Positions 8,617 through 19,812 of a stretch of 64,000 bases of DNA are shown here, in pieces. The number at the start of each line of letters is the position of its first letter. Within the stretch, counting starts at the first letter, position 1. The translations under genes were made by a program, and so were the position numbers. The notes below the pieces were generated by a model. It was not told the DNA's origin, ran no database searches, and saw nothing but the letters and a program-made list of their open reading frames with translations. Source of the DNA: Photobacterium ganghwense (GTDB taxonomy: Bacteria > Pseudomonadota > Gammaproteobacteria > Enterobacterales > Vibrionaceae); assembly GCF_003025595.1 (NCBI RefSeq), contig NZ_PYMI01000009.1, positions 1 through 64,000 on the forward strand, in the 5' to 3' direction.

Positions 8617-10350
<1,734 letters not shown>

Positions 10351-10854
10351 ATTATCTCCCTTATTGTGGTAGGCACGTTGTCAGACTTTTGCAGTGCGAA
10401 TACAGCAAAGCCCCGGCTTCTCTCGCACTCGGGTACATAAGCGGTACGGCTGGTCGAACAGCTTCCATGGGCAAGCCTCCCCTGCTTTGAGTGAGTTTGC
10501 TTCTGTTCTGGCAGGCACGCAGACAAGCGGCAGGCATTCGGCAACCGTGTATAGAAAACATAGCCAGCTTCTAACGGGCTGGGAGGTCGGCTCTGGCAGG
10601 GAATGTCGAAAATATGAGCCTGATGGCAAACCCGTTATTTTCACAGGAAAAATAAAAAAAACAGGCTACGTTGCCTGCATTGGTCGACAAGATAACTTTG
10701 AAAAACAAGACAGTTTGATAGATAAGGCAGGATTGATAAACAAGCGTGCTTTGGCCAACAAGAAAGTTTGAACAAAAACGACAAAAGCCAGAGTGAACAC
10801 GGCAACGAGATCCGGTTCAGTAGCGAAGGCAAGCAACGCTGAGAAGGTGCAGAT
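10351..10854. other. 504-bp gap upstream of the acyl-CoA synthetase gene
   Basis: No gene is supportable. A small minus-strand hairpin CAGGC/GCCTG (10662-10677) followed by eight T could be a second terminator after the tRNA. CTGGTCGAACAGCTT at about 10450-10464 resembles a FadR operator half-site plus flank, which would suit a fatty-acid gene but is weak. Reading frames here lack ribosome-binding sites and family resemblance. Confidence 0.35.
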
Positions 10855-10892
10855 ACAACAAAGCCCCGACTTTCGTCGAGGCTTTGTTGTTT
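10855..10892 (-). terminator. intrinsic terminator of tRNA-Leu copy 2
   Basis: The hairpin is the same as at 2202-2239, part of one continuous duplicated segment that includes the tRNA. Confidence 0.85.
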
Positions 10893-10897
10893 GAAAT

Positions 10898-10983
10898 TGG
10901 TGCCCGGGGCCGGACTTGAACCGGCACAGTTATTCACCGGCGGATTTTGAATCCGCTGCGTCTACCAATTTCGCCACCCGGGC
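10898..10983 (-). tRNA. tRNA-Leu (anticodon CAA), copy 2
   Basis: An 86-nt tRNA identical base for base to 2245-2330, with encoded CCA and anticodon loop TTCAAAA. The identical segment extends from the terminator (10855) through the two bases beyond the mature 5' end (10985). It has its own promoter, so it is a full second gene, not a partial attachment-site remnant. Confidence 0.95.
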
Positions 10984-10993
10984 AGTTCGGCCA

Positions 10994-11021
10994 ATTATAC
11001 GTATCCGCAGAAGCAGCGCAA
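10994..11021 (-). promoter_or_regulatory. promoter of tRNA-Leu copy 2
   Basis: On the minus strand, -35 TTGCGC (11016-11021) and -10 TATAAT (10994-10999) are 16 bp apart. The -10 core matches copy 1, but the -35 and everything upstream differ. Confidence 0.7.
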
Positions 11022-11222
11022 TAGCTGTTCGTGAGCTTTCGATAAAAAGTATCATTGTTGATTTATATTTGACCAACAATGACTTATTTTTCGCTTTCAC
11101 GGCCATGCCCCACCTCAAGCAACGCAGGCAGCCTCTCATTTCCGGCCCACCGGCCATTTCCCGCCTACCTGGAAGTTGTTACACTGCGCCCAGTCTTTTG
11201 TGATTAACTATTGGACGCACTT

Positions 11223-11717
11223 GTGAAAACGAAAAAACAACAGGACGTTTCTTCTGCCAAACAGTATCCCAGCCTGTTCCGCCGTATTGCCGCCTGGTTG
11301 TACGACAGCCTGGTCGTTGCCGCGGTTCTCATGCTGGCCGGAGGCCTGGCAATGGGGATAATGGCGATTCTGCTGTCAACCGGCTTGGTGGACATTACCG
11401 GTTACGAAGATGTCAGTGACTACATGACTCGCCATCCGGTGGTGGGGGTGATTTACCCGGCCTACCTGGCAACCGCAGTGATTAGCTTCTACACCTACTT
11501 CTGGTGCGTGGGCGGGCAGACACTAGGAATGCGCGCTTGGAAACTGCGGATTCAGAACAAAGACGGTTCAAACATTCGTCCGACTCAGGCTCTGATCCGA
11601 ATGGCCACATCGGCCTTTGGCCTGGGCAACCTGATTGCGCCATTCAGCAAAGAGAAACAGTCGTTCCAGGACATCATGGCCGAGTGCGAGATGGTGGTCA
11701 TACCCAAAGTGAAATGA
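11223..11717 (+). CDS. RDD-family membrane protein
   Basis: A 164-residue protein with the RDD domain: the FRRIAAWLYDSLVVAA start carrying the Arg-Asp signature, three hydrophobic segments (about residues 23-52, 75-95 and a weaker one near 130), and GQTLGMRAWKLRI. Its molecular role is not established. I chose the GTG at 11223 because GGA lies seven bases upstream, whereas the TTG at 11211 lacks a ribosome-binding site. It sits convergent to lptFG, a position RDD genes share in other vibrios. Confidence 0.85.
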   Translation: MKTKKQQDVSSAKQYPSLFRRIAAWLYDSLVVAAVLMLAGGLAMGIMAILLSTGLVDITGYEDVSDYMTRHPVVGVIYPAYLATAVISFYTYFWCVGGQTLGMRAWKLRIQNKDGSNIRPTQALIRMATSAFGLGNLIAPFSKEKQSFQDIMAECEMVVIPKVK

Positions 11718-11774
11718 CGGCAACACTTCCGCCTGCCATCGTTACGATGCATCTTCTCAGCCTGATACACCAAC

Positions 11775-11802
11775 AAAAAAGGAGCCCGAGGCTCCTTTTT
11801 TG
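11775..11802. terminator. bidirectional terminator between the RDD gene and lptG
   Basis: The stem GGAGCC/GGCTCC is flanked by A-runs on the left and T-runs on the right, so it can serve both convergent transcripts. Confidence 0.85.
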
Positions 11803-11875
11803 TTTAGCTTGTGCAGCGTTCAGACCGACCGCTTTACCGCTTCAGCGACAACTTACAAACCACTTCAGCGACAAA

Positions 11876-12946
11876 CTACAACTTGCGCCGCAGCAGATAA
11901 AGGGTGATAAACAGGAACACCAGACTTGGCCCGAGAGCACCGACAATCGGGTGCAGTCGGTAAACAATACTGAGTGGCCCGAACACCTCATTCGAAATGT
12001 AGAAACCAAAGCCGAAGATCACCCCGGACAAGACCCGCGCCCCCATCGTAACCGAACGCAGCGGCCCGAAAACAAAGGACAAGGCCAGCAACATCATCAC
12101 GGCAATAGAGACCGGCTGCAGCGCTTTGCGCCAGAAAGCCAGTTCGTAGCGCGAGGCATCCTGCTTCGAGGCTTTCAGGTAAGATACGTAATCATAAACA
12201 CCTGACAGCGCCAGCTCTTCCGGCTTCACCGTCACCACCGCCAACTTATCGGGCGTCAGCGTGGTCTGCCACGGCAATTGCTTGAACGTCTCATTACTTT
12301 GCTGAGTGGTACTCAGCGTGGTGACCGTGACATCTTCCAGTACCCAGTTCTGGTTCTCATCGAACTTCGCGGTTTCCGCAAAGGTCGAGGTTTTCAGATT
12401 GTCCTGCTCATCAAATTCCCAGATGTTGACGCCAAACAGCTTCTTCTGCTCATGCACCCGGCCGATGTAGATAAAGTCGTTGCCATCTTTCGCCCAGACC
12501 CCACGCTGTACCGACAGCATGTTCCCCCCGGAGGTCCACAAGGCCCGCAGTTCACGCGCGGCTTTCTGGGCTTCCGGTGCGCCCCACTGGCCCAACAGGG
12601 TAACCACAATCATCAGCGGCACCGCGGTTTTGAGCACCGACAGACCAATATCAAGCTTAGAGAAACCCGCCGCCTGCATCACAACCAGCTCAGAGCTGGA
12701 AGCCAGCATCCCCAGGCCAATCAGCGCGCCCAACAGTACCGCCATCGGAAAGAACATCTCGATGTCACGCGGCATGCTCAGCAGCACATACACCAGCGCT
12801 TTCCACAAATCGTAGGTGCCGTCACCGACTTTACGCAGCTGCTCCACATATTTGATGATGGCCGACAGACCAACCAGCGTGGAGAGTGTCAGGGCCGAAG
12901 TCGCGATGATCGTTCGGCCAATGTATAAATCCAGAATCTTAAACAT
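11876..12946 (-). CDS. lptG: LPS export ABC transporter permease LptG
   Basis: A 356-residue inner-membrane subunit of LptB2FG, which extracts lipopolysaccharide from the inner membrane and pushes it along the Lpt bridge. Hydrophobic segments lie at the N-terminus (MFKILDLYIGRTIIATS...) and C-terminus, with a large periplasmic beta-jellyroll region (about residues 130-260) between. The ATG at 12946 overlaps the lptF stop codon as ATGA, which fixes the start and shows translational coupling. A longer upstream frame is spurious. Confidence 0.96.
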   Translation of the reverse strand: MFKILDLYIGRTIIATSALTLSTLVGLSAIIKYVEQLRKVGDGTYDLWKALVYVLLSMPRDIEMFFPMAVLLGALIGLGMLASSSELVVMQAAGFSKLDIGLSVLKTAVPLMIVVTLLGQWGAPEAQKAARELRALWTSGGNMLSVQRGVWAKDGNDFIYIGRVHEQKKLFGVNIWEFDEQDNLKTSTFAETAKFDENQNWVLEDVTVTTLSTTQQSNETFKQLPWQTTLTPDKLAVVTVKPEELALSGVYDYVSYLKASKQDASRYELAFWRKALQPVSIAVMMLLALSFVFGPLRSVTMGARVLSGVIFGFGFYISNEVFGPLSIVYRLHPIVGALGPSLVFLFITLYLLRRKL

Positions 12947-14046
12947 CAGCCGCGTCTCCGAAATTTTTCTCTCAGTTGCCGAACCGGCAGCGTATCCCAG
13001 CTGTTGAGCACAATCGCCACCAGCAGCATCGCTGCGTTGATCGACCACAGGCCGATGTACGACGGCAGGCCGCCGTCTTCCACTGCGGATTTCGCGGCAC
13101 TAATGGCCAGGAAGTACGCCAGATAAATCAAGACCGCCGGAACCAGTTTGGCAAAGCGTCCCTGACGCGGATTAACCGACGACAGCGGCACCACCACCAT
13201 GGTCAGCAACGGAATACAGATAACCAGCGACATCCGCCACTGGAACTCTGCCTTAGCCGCCAGTTCAGGACGCTGCATCAGCTCCAGAGTCGGCAGTGCG
13301 TCCCAGTCACGATCTTTTTCACGTACCGCACGCTGGCCAATCAAAGCCTGATAACCATCAAACTCGGTGATCGAATAATCCAGTCGCGTCGGCAGCCCTT
13401 CGTACCGGGTCCCTTCTTTCAACTCCAGGATCTGACGACCATCAGGCAGCTCACTGACATAGCCGCGATCGGCCACCAGCACGCTCGGGCGCAGTGCATC
13501 CTGCGCGGATAGCTGAGCGACAAACACTTTATGCAGACGGCTGCCGCTGTCAGTGATGTCATTGACGAACACCACCCCTTTGCCATCCGGGGCCGCCTGA
13601 AACTGACCTTTCACCAGCAGCTCCAGGCCGGAATCCGCTTCAACCTGCTCCATCACCCGGGTCTCCTGCTCGGCACTCCAGGGAGACAGCCACAACGCAT
13701 TAAACGCCGCAATGGAGCCGGTAATGATCGCCAGCCACAATGCGGCCTGGATCAGGAATTTGTTCCCGATCCCGGTCGCGTTCATCACTGTAATTTCACT
13801 TTCCGCATACAGACGGCCGAAGGTCAGCAAAATACCGATGTAAAGACTTAAAGGCAGCATCAATAATGCCATTGACGGCATGTACAGCCCCATCAGGGTC
13901 AAAATCAGATCGCTGGGGATAGAGCCTTCGGTCGCAGAGGCTAGTATGCGAATAAATTTTTGACTGATAAAGACAAGAAAAAGAACAAAAAGCACCGCAA
14001 ATTGGCTTTTTAATGTCTCACGTGTCAAATACCGAACAATAATCAC
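12946..14046 (-). CDS. lptF: LPS export ABC transporter permease LptF
   Basis: A 366-residue partner permease of LptG with the same layout: MIIVRYLTRETLKSQ at the first helix, three N-terminal helices, a periplasmic domain (about 130-265) and three C-terminal helices. LptF and LptG form the heterodimer energised by two LptB ATPases encoded elsewhere. It is first in the lptFG operon and divergent from pepA, as in other vibrios and enterobacteria. Confidence 0.96.
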   Translation of the reverse strand: MIIVRYLTRETLKSQFAVLFVLFLVFISQKFIRILASATEGSIPSDLILTLMGLYMPSMALLMLPLSLYIGILLTFGRLYAESEITVMNATGIGNKFLIQAALWLAIITGSIAAFNALWLSPWSAEQETRVMEQVEADSGLELLVKGQFQAAPDGKGVVFVNDITDSGSRLHKVFVAQLSAQDALRPSVLVADRGYVSELPDGRQILELKEGTRYEGLPTRLDYSITEFDGYQALIGQRAVREKDRDWDALPTLELMQRPELAAKAEFQWRMSLVICIPLLTMVVVPLSSVNPRQGRFAKLVPAVLIYLAYFLAISAAKSAVEDGGLPSYIGLWSINAAMLLVAIVLNSWDTLPVRQLREKFRRRG

Positions 14047-14241
14047 GCTTTATTTACCCATAGAAAACTTGTTTTTTTACCGGAATCACTATAATTTTTC
14101 GGTTAATTATGTATTTTTTAATCTTTCGGCTATTTGTTAACCCGTACTTTAAATCCTATACCGAATCTGCGGTCCAGCAAGTAAGTGCGGCATTATCTAA
14201 CATTTAGCTTTAATTGTCTTTATTAGGATGTAGGAGTACGC

Positions 14242-15750
14242 ATGGAGTTCAGTGTTAAAAGTGGTAGCCCCGAGAAACAGCGAAGTGCCTGTATTGTCGT
14301 GGGCGTTTTTGAACCACGTCGCCTTTCTCCCATTGCCGAACAGCTAGACAAAATCAGCGAAGGCTATATCAGCTCTTTGCTTCGTCGTGGCGATCTGGAA
14401 GGTAAACCTGGCCAAATGCTGCTGCTTCACCATGTACCAAACGTATTATCTGAGCGTGTATTACTGGTTGGTTGTGGTAAAGAGCGCGAACTGGATGAAC
14501 GCCAGTACAAACAAATCATTAAAAAAACCATCAGTACCCTGAACGAAACCGGTTCAATGGAAGCAGTCTGCTTCCTGACTGAGCTGCACGTTAAGGGCCG
14601 CGATACCTACTGGAAAGTGCGTCAGGCAGTGGAAACCACCAAAGACAGCCTGTACACCTTCAACCAGTTTAAGAGTAACAAACCTGAAACCCGTCGCCCA
14701 CTTCGCAAGCTGGTATTTAATGTACCGACCCGTCGCGAACTGTCACTGGGTGAGCGTGCGATTGCCCACGGTCTGGCTGTCGCCTCTGGCGTCAAAGCCG
14801 GTAAAGATTTGGGTAACATGCCGCCAAACGTGGCAAACCCGGCTTACCTCGCATCACAAGCGCGCCGTCTGGCGGATGACTTTGAATCTGTGACCACCAA
14901 AATCATTGGTGAGCAGGAAATGAAAGAGCTGGGCATGACGTCGTACCTCGCCGTTGGTCAGGGCTCCAAGAACGAAGCCATGATGTCAGTGATCGAGTAC
15001 AAGGGGCATCCTGATCCGCAGGCGAAACCTATCGTACTGATCGGTAAAGGACTGACCTTCGATTCGGGCGGTATCTCTATCAAGCCATCGGCCAACATGG
15101 ACGAAATGAAGTACGACATGTGCGGCGCGGCGACCGTGTTCGGTGCCATGAAAGCGCTGGCCAAACTGAACCTGCCGCTGAACGTGGTTGGTGTTCTGGC
15201 AGGCTGTGAAAACATGCCGGGTGGCGGTGCTTACCGTCCGGGTGACATCCTGACAACGATGTCGGGTCAGACAGTAGAAGTGCTGAACACTGATGCGGAA
15301 GGTCGTCTGGTACTGTGTGATGCCCTGACTTACGTCGAACGCTTCGAGCCTGAAGCGGTGGTTGACGTGGCAACACTGACCGGTGCTTGTGTCGTGGCAC
15401 TGGGTAACCACATCAGCGGCCTGATTTCGAACCACAACCCGCTGGCACACGAGCTGATCAATGCATCTGAGCAAGCCGGTGACCGTGCATGGCGTCTGCC
15501 AATGAGCGACGAGTACCAGGACCAGCTGGCGAGCCCGTTTGCTGACATGGCGAACCTGGGTACGCCGGGTGCCGGTACGATCACGGCAGGTTGCTTCCTG
15601 TCACGCTTTGCCAAGAAATATAACTGGGCGCACCTGGATATCGCCGGGACGGCCTGGGTCGGTGGCAAAGACAAAAGTGCCACCGGTCGTCCGGTTCCAT
15701 TGCTGGTCCAGTTCCTGCTAAACCGCGCTGGTCAGGACGCCGTCGAATAA
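14242..15750 (+). CDS. pepA: leucyl aminopeptidase PepA
   Basis: A 502-residue M17 aminopeptidase that removes N-terminal residues from peptides, cytoplasmic and hexameric. The two-metal catalytic core is intact: KGLTFDSGGISIKPS, the NTDAEGRL signature, and the tail segment GTPGAGTITAGCFL. In E. coli PepA also binds DNA at ColE1 cer and at the carAB promoter, and that N-terminal domain is present here. The start follows a GGATGTAGGAG ribosome-binding region. A possible -10 TATAAT at 14090-14095 lies in the divergent lptF-pepA interval. Confidence 0.97.
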   Translation: MEFSVKSGSPEKQRSACIVVGVFEPRRLSPIAEQLDKISEGYISSLLRRGDLEGKPGQMLLLHHVPNVLSERVLLVGCGKERELDERQYKQIIKKTISTLNETGSMEAVCFLTELHVKGRDTYWKVRQAVETTKDSLYTFNQFKSNKPETRRPLRKLVFNVPTRRELSLGERAIAHGLAVASGVKAGKDLGNMPPNVANPAYLASQARRLADDFESVTTKIIGEQEMKELGMTSYLAVGQGSKNEAMMSVIEYKGHPDPQAKPIVLIGKGLTFDSGGISIKPSANMDEMKYDMCGAATVFGAMKALAKLNLPLNVVGVLAGCENMPGGGAYRPGDILTTMSGQTVEVLNTDAEGRLVLCDALTYVERFEPEAVVDVATLTGACVVALGNHISGLISNHNPLAHELINASEQAGDRAWRLPMSDEYQDQLASPFADMANLGTPGAGTITAGCFLSRFAKKYNWAHLDIAGTAWVGGKDKSATGRPVPLLVQFLLNRAGQDAVE

Positions 15751-15759
15751 CAACGACAC

Positions 15760-15790
15760 AAGGGGGCCAGACGGCCCCCTTGCTTTATAG
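15760..15790 (+). terminator. hairpin terminator/attenuator between pepA and holC
   Basis: The stem AAGGGGGCC/GGCCCCCTT with an AGAC loop is followed by the weak tail gctttat. It ends about ten bases before the holC ATG, so it probably reduces pepA read-through into holC. Confidence 0.65.
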
Positions 15791-15800
15791 AGTAAACACC

Positions 15801-16253
15801 ATGACTCATGCTACTTTTTATATAATCGATGAGACGCACCTTGCCGCCGATAGTGATTATCAGTGGCATTTTGCCTGCTCACAAGCAGCACTGAGTTATC
15901 GCCAGGGCCACAAAGTCTATCTGCTGGCTGACAGTAAAGCGCAGGCAGAACAGATAGATGAGTACCTCTGGCAACAGGACCCGGACAATTTTGTGCCTCA
16001 CAACCTGATTGGCGAAGGCCCCCGCGGCGGCTCACCGGTTGAAATCGGCTGGCCGGGACGGCGGCACAGCGGCCGACGCGGCGTACTGATCAATTTGGCT
16101 CAGGAAGCACCAAATTTTGCCGTTACCTTCTCACAAGTGGTAGACTTCGTCCCTTGCGATGAAAAACTCAAGCAGTTGGCGCGGGAACGCTATAAGCAGT
16201 ACCGGCAAGCTGGCATCCAGCTGAAAACCGCCGCTGCCCCTGAGACGCCCTAA
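15801..16253 (+). CDS. holC: DNA polymerase III chi subunit HolC
   Basis: A 150-residue clamp-loader accessory protein. Chi binds psi (HolD) and the C-terminus of single-stranded DNA-binding protein, helping the primase-to-polymerase switch. The start MTHATFYIIDET and the W-rich ACSQAALSYRQGHKVYLLADSK segment match the family. I chose the ATG at 15801. The in-frame ATG at 15780 lies inside the preceding hairpin. It forms the usual pepA-holC-valS order, with 27 bp to valS. Confidence 0.93.
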   Translation: MTHATFYIIDETHLAADSDYQWHFACSQAALSYRQGHKVYLLADSKAQAEQIDEYLWQQDPDNFVPHNLIGEGPRGGSPVEIGWPGRRHSGRRGVLINLAQEAPNFAVTFSQVVDFVPCDEKLKQLARERYKQYRQAGIQLKTAAAPETP

Positions 16254-16280
16254 TTCCACATAGATCCTTCTAAGAGCGCT

Positions 16281-19142
16281 ATGGAAAAGACATACAACCC
16301 ACAATCAATTGAAAAAGCGCTATATCAGCGCTGGGAAGAGGCCGGTTATTTCAAGCCTCACGGTGACACATCAAAAGATGCTTACAGCATCATGATCCCA
16401 CCGCCAAACGTCACGGGTAGCCTGCACATGGGCCACGCGTTCCAGGATACCATTATGGATACCCTGATCCGCTGTGAGCGTATGAAAGGCAAAAACACGC
16501 TGTGGCAAGTCGGTACTGACCACGCGGGTATCGCTACCCAAATGGTTGTGGAGCGTAAGATTGCAGCGGAAGAAGGCAAAACCAAACACGACTACGGCCG
16601 TGATGCTTTCATCGATAAAATCTGGGAATGGAAAGGCGAGTCTGGTGGCACCATCACCAAGCAGCTGCGTCGTCTGGGCGCGTCAGTAGACTGGGATCGC
16701 GAACGTTTCACCATGGATGACGGCCTGTCGAATGCCGTGAAAGAAGTTTTCGTGCGCCTGTACGAAGATGACCTGATTTACCGTGGTAAGCGCCTGGTAA
16801 ACTGGGATCCGAAACTGCACACTGCGATTTCCGATCTGGAAGTTGAGAACAAAGACAAGAAAGGCCACATGTGGCACTTCCGCTACCCGCTGGCGGACGG
16901 TGTGAAAACGGCTGACGGCAAAGACTACATCGTTGTAGCCACAACCCGTCCGGAAACCATGCTGGGTGATACCGGCGTAGCCGTGAACCCGGAAGATCCA
17001 CGTTACAAAGATCTGATCGGCAAAGAAATCATCCTGCCAATCGTGGATCGTCGCATCCCAATCGTGGGTGACGAACACGCTGACATGGAAAAAGGCACCG
17101 GCTGTGTGAAAATCACACCGGCGCACGACTTCAACGACTACGAAGTTGGTAAGCGCCACAGCCTGCCAATGATCAACATCCTGACGTTCGATGCCGCTAT
17201 CCGCAGCAGCGCCGAAGTGTTCACCACCAACGGTGAACCTAGTGACGCATACAGCACCGAAATGCCAGCGAAGTACCAAGGTATGGATCGTTTCGATGCG
17301 CGTAAAGCCATCGTGGCAGAATTCGACGAGCTGGGTCTGCTGGACGAAATTAAAGATCACGACCTGACCGTGCCTTACGGCGACCGCGGCGGCGTAGTGA
17401 TCGAGCCAATGCTGACTGACCAATGGTACGTGCGCACTGCCCCTCTGGCAGAAGAAGCCGTGCGTGCCGTTGAAGACGGCGACATCAAGTTTGTCCCTAA
17501 GCAGTACGAAAACATGTACTTCTCCTGGATGCGTGATATTCAGGACTGGTGTATTTCCCGTCAGCTATGGTGGGGCCACCGTATTCCGGCATGGTACGAC
17601 AACAACGGCAATGTATACGTAGGTCGCACCGAAGAAGAAATCCGCGAAAAACACAACCTGGCACCGGTTGTGGTTCTGCGTCAGGACGATGACGTACTGG
17701 ATACCTGGTTCTCATCTGCCCTGTGGACCTTCGGTACTCAGGGCTGGCCTGAGCAAACAGATGACCTGAAGACCTTCCACCCGTCTGATGTGCTGGTCAC
17801 CGGTTTCGACATCATCTTCTTCTGGGTTGCGCGCATGATCATGATGACCATGCACTTCTGTAAAGATGAAAACGGCAAGTCTCAGGTTCCGTTCAAAACG
17901 GTATACGTCACCGGTCTGATCCGTGATGAGAACGGCGACAAGATGTCGAAATCCAAGGGTAACGTTCTTGACCCAATCGACATGATCGACGGTATCGATC
18001 TGGAATCTCTGGTAGAAAAACGTACCGGTAACATGATGCAGCCTCAGCTGGCTGCGAAGATCGAGAAGAACACCCGTAAGACATTTGAAGACGGTATCGA
18101 ACCATACGGTACTGACGCCCTGCGTTTCACGCTGGCGGCAATGGCTTCAACCGGCCGTGACATCAACTGGGACATGAAGCGCCTGGAAGGTTACCGTAAC
18201 TTCTGTAACAAGCTGTGGAACGCCAGCCGCTACGTGCTGATGAACACCGAAGAGCAGGACTGCGGCTTTGCGGCAGGGGCGGAACTGGAGTACTCCCTGG
18301 CCGACAAATGGATCGAGTCTCAGTTCGAGCTGGCAGCGAAAGAGTTCAATGCGCACATTGAAAACTTCCGTCTGGATATGGCGGCGAACACCATCTATGA
18401 GTTCATCTGGAACCAGTTCTGTGACTGGTACCTGGAGCTGACTAAACCGGTTCTGTGGAAAGGCAGCGAAGCGCAGCAACGCGCCACTCGCCGTACCCTG
18501 ATCACCGTACTGGAAAAGACACTGCGTCTGGCTCACCCGGTTATTCCTTACATCACTGAAACGATCTGGCAGAGCGTGAAGCCGCTGGTAGACGGTGTCG
18601 AAGGCGATACCATCATGCTGCAGGCACTGCCTCAGTACGACGAAGCCAACTTCAATGCCGACGCACTGGCTGACATTGAGTGGGTGAAGAACTTCATCAC
18701 CAGCATCCGTAACCTACGTGCCGAGTACGACATCGCGCCGAGCAAGCCGCTGGATGTGATGCTAAAAGCCGCTGACGAGAAAGACGCAGCGCGTCTGGAA
18801 GCCAACAAAGCAGTACTGGTGTCTCTGGCGAAACTGGAAGACATCCGCGTGCTGGCTGCTGGTGAAGAAACACCTGCGTGTGCTACCGCCCTGGTCGGTA
18901 AGTCTGAGCTGATGATCCCAATGGCTGGTCTGATTGACAAAGACGCTGAGCTTGACCGCCTGGCGAAAGAAATCCAGAAGACCGAAGGCGAGATCAAACG
19001 CATCGAAGGTAAACTGGGTAACCAAGGTTTCGTTGCAAAAGCGCCAGAAGCCGTTGTTGCCAAAGAGCGTGAGAAGCTGGACGGCTACAAAGAAACCCTG
19101 ACCAAGCTGGCTGAACAGCAAGCGACGATTGCAGCGCTGTAA
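16281..19142 (+). CDS. valS: valyl-tRNA synthetase
   Basis: A 953-residue class Ia synthetase that charges tRNA-Val. The HIGH-type motif is NVTGSLHMGHAF (about residue 45) and the KMSKS loop is DKMSKSKGNVLDP (about 555). The CP1 editing domain (about 200-400), which removes mischarged threonine, is complete, and a C-terminal coiled coil (about 885-953, rich in KEIQKTEGEIKRIEGKL) contacts tRNA. Length matches E. coli ValS (951). Codon use is strongly biased, as expected for a highly expressed gene. Confidence 0.98.
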   Translation: MEKTYNPQSIEKALYQRWEEAGYFKPHGDTSKDAYSIMIPPPNVTGSLHMGHAFQDTIMDTLIRCERMKGKNTLWQVGTDHAGIATQMVVERKIAAEEGKTKHDYGRDAFIDKIWEWKGESGGTITKQLRRLGASVDWDRERFTMDDGLSNAVKEVFVRLYEDDLIYRGKRLVNWDPKLHTAISDLEVENKDKKGHMWHFRYPLADGVKTADGKDYIVVATTRPETMLGDTGVAVNPEDPRYKDLIGKEIILPIVDRRIPIVGDEHADMEKGTGCVKITPAHDFNDYEVGKRHSLPMINILTFDAAIRSSAEVFTTNGEPSDAYSTEMPAKYQGMDRFDARKAIVAEFDELGLLDEIKDHDLTVPYGDRGGVVIEPMLTDQWYVRTAPLAEEAVRAVEDGDIKFVPKQYENMYFSWMRDIQDWCISRQLWWGHRIPAWYDNNGNVYVGRTEEEIREKHNLAPVVVLRQDDDVLDTWFSSALWTFGTQGWPEQTDDLKTFHPSDVLVTGFDIIFFWVARMIMMTMHFCKDENGKSQVPFKTVYVTGLIRDENGDKMSKSKGNVLDPIDMIDGIDLESLVEKRTGNMMQPQLAAKIEKNTRKTFEDGIEPYGTDALRFTLAAMASTGRDINWDMKRLEGYRNFCNKLWNASRYVLMNTEEQDCGFAAGAELEYSLADKWIESQFELAAKEFNAHIENFRLDMAANTIYEFIWNQFCDWYLELTKPVLWKGSEAQQRATRRTLITVLEKTLRLAHPVIPYITETIWQSVKPLVDGVEGDTIMLQALPQYDEANFNADALADIEWVKNFITSIRNLRAEYDIAPSKPLDVMLKAADEKDAARLEANKAVLVSLAKLEDIRVLAAGEETPACATALVGKSELMIPMAGLIDKDAELDRLAKEIQKTEGEIKRIEGKLGNQGFVAKAPEAVVAKEREKLDGYKETLTKLAEQQATIAAL

Positions 19143-19177
19143 GCTGTCGTTCGGCAGGTAACTCTGCATTCCTCTCC

Positions 19178-19211
19178 AAGGCCGGCGTTTATCGCCGGCC
19201 TTTTTCTTTTG
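19178..19211 (+). terminator. valS terminator
   Basis: The stem AAGGCCGGCG/CGCCGGCCTT with a TTTAT loop is followed by TTTCTTTT. Confidence 0.9.
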
Positions 19212-19289
19212 GCCACTGTGCTGTCTTCGCCATACCTGCCACCATTCAATAGCTATTACCTATTGATATAATAACAACAATCGATTTTA

Positions 19290-19308
19290 ATTATTGATAA
19301 TCATTCGC
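19290..19308. promoter_or_regulatory. Fur box upstream of the DUF2061 gene
   Basis: The 19-mer here, whose core is TTGATAATCATT, matches 14 of 19 positions of the classical Fur consensus. It ends 32 bp before the start codon at 19341 and overlaps the likely promoter, which fits iron-dependent repression. This is a consensus comparison by eye. Confidence 0.6.
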
Positions 19309-19340
19309 AATACTATAGGTATCCAAGTGAGGAGCCTGTT

Positions 19341-19742
19341 ATGAAAAAGACTATCAGTTTTGCTGCCATTCATTTTACCGTTGCGTTTAGTGTCGCTTAC
19401 CTGCTGACCGACGATATCCTCATCGGTAGCCTGATGGCGATGATTGAACCTATGGTCAACACAGTGGCTTTCTACTTTCACGAAAAAGCATGGCAGACTG
19501 CGCCGCTGAAACGTTCCCAGTTCAACCAACCGGGGCGCAAAACCGCGAGTTTCGCCGTGGTACATTTCAGTGTGGCGTTCACGGTTGCTTATCTGCTGAC
19601 CGGTGACATTCTGATCGGCAGTATTATGGCCATGATTGAACCTGCCATTAATACGCTGGCCTATTACTTTCATGAGCGTGTCTGGCAGCGCCGTGAGCAA
19701 ACGCACTCAGCATTAAGTATGATGGCTTGCCACCATCACTGA
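19341..19742 (+). CDS. tandem DUF2061 membrane protein
   Basis: A 133-residue protein made of two copies of the same ~52-residue DUF2061 unit (residues ~1-52 and ~66-118). Both copies contain VAYLLT-D-IL-IGS-MAMIEP-NT-YFHE, and each is predicted to form two membrane helices. A histidine-rich tail (ACHHH) ends the protein. DUF2061 proteins have no established function. GAGGAG precedes the ATG. A Fur-like box just upstream suggests a link to iron supply. Confidence 0.85.
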   Translation: MKKTISFAAIHFTVAFSVAYLLTDDILIGSLMAMIEPMVNTVAFYFHEKAWQTAPLKRSQFNQPGRKTASFAVVHFSVAFTVAYLLTGDILIGSIMAMIEPAINTLAYYFHERVWQRREQTHSALSMMACHHH

Positions 19743-19771
19743 GCGACAGACACTGGCACAAAGCATCCATA

Positions 19772-19812
19772 TCAGCCCGGACGTCAATCACACCCGGGCT
19801 GAAACCGTTTTG
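19772..19812 (+). terminator. probable terminator after the DUF2061 gene
   Basis: Inverted arms TCAGCCCGG/CCGGGCTGA with a 12-nt loop are followed only by a short T-run (CGTTTTGC), so termination may be partial. Confidence 0.45.

Noticed and set aside
10394..10771. 125-codon plus-strand ORF upstream of the acyl-CoA synthetase
   Set aside because: No ribosome-binding site or recognisable domain. It lies in promoter DNA of the opposite gene.
16683..17423. 246-codon ORF antisense to valS
   Set aside because: His/Val/Phe-rich shadow of biased valS codons. Similar antisense shadows occur in parC, glnE and pit.
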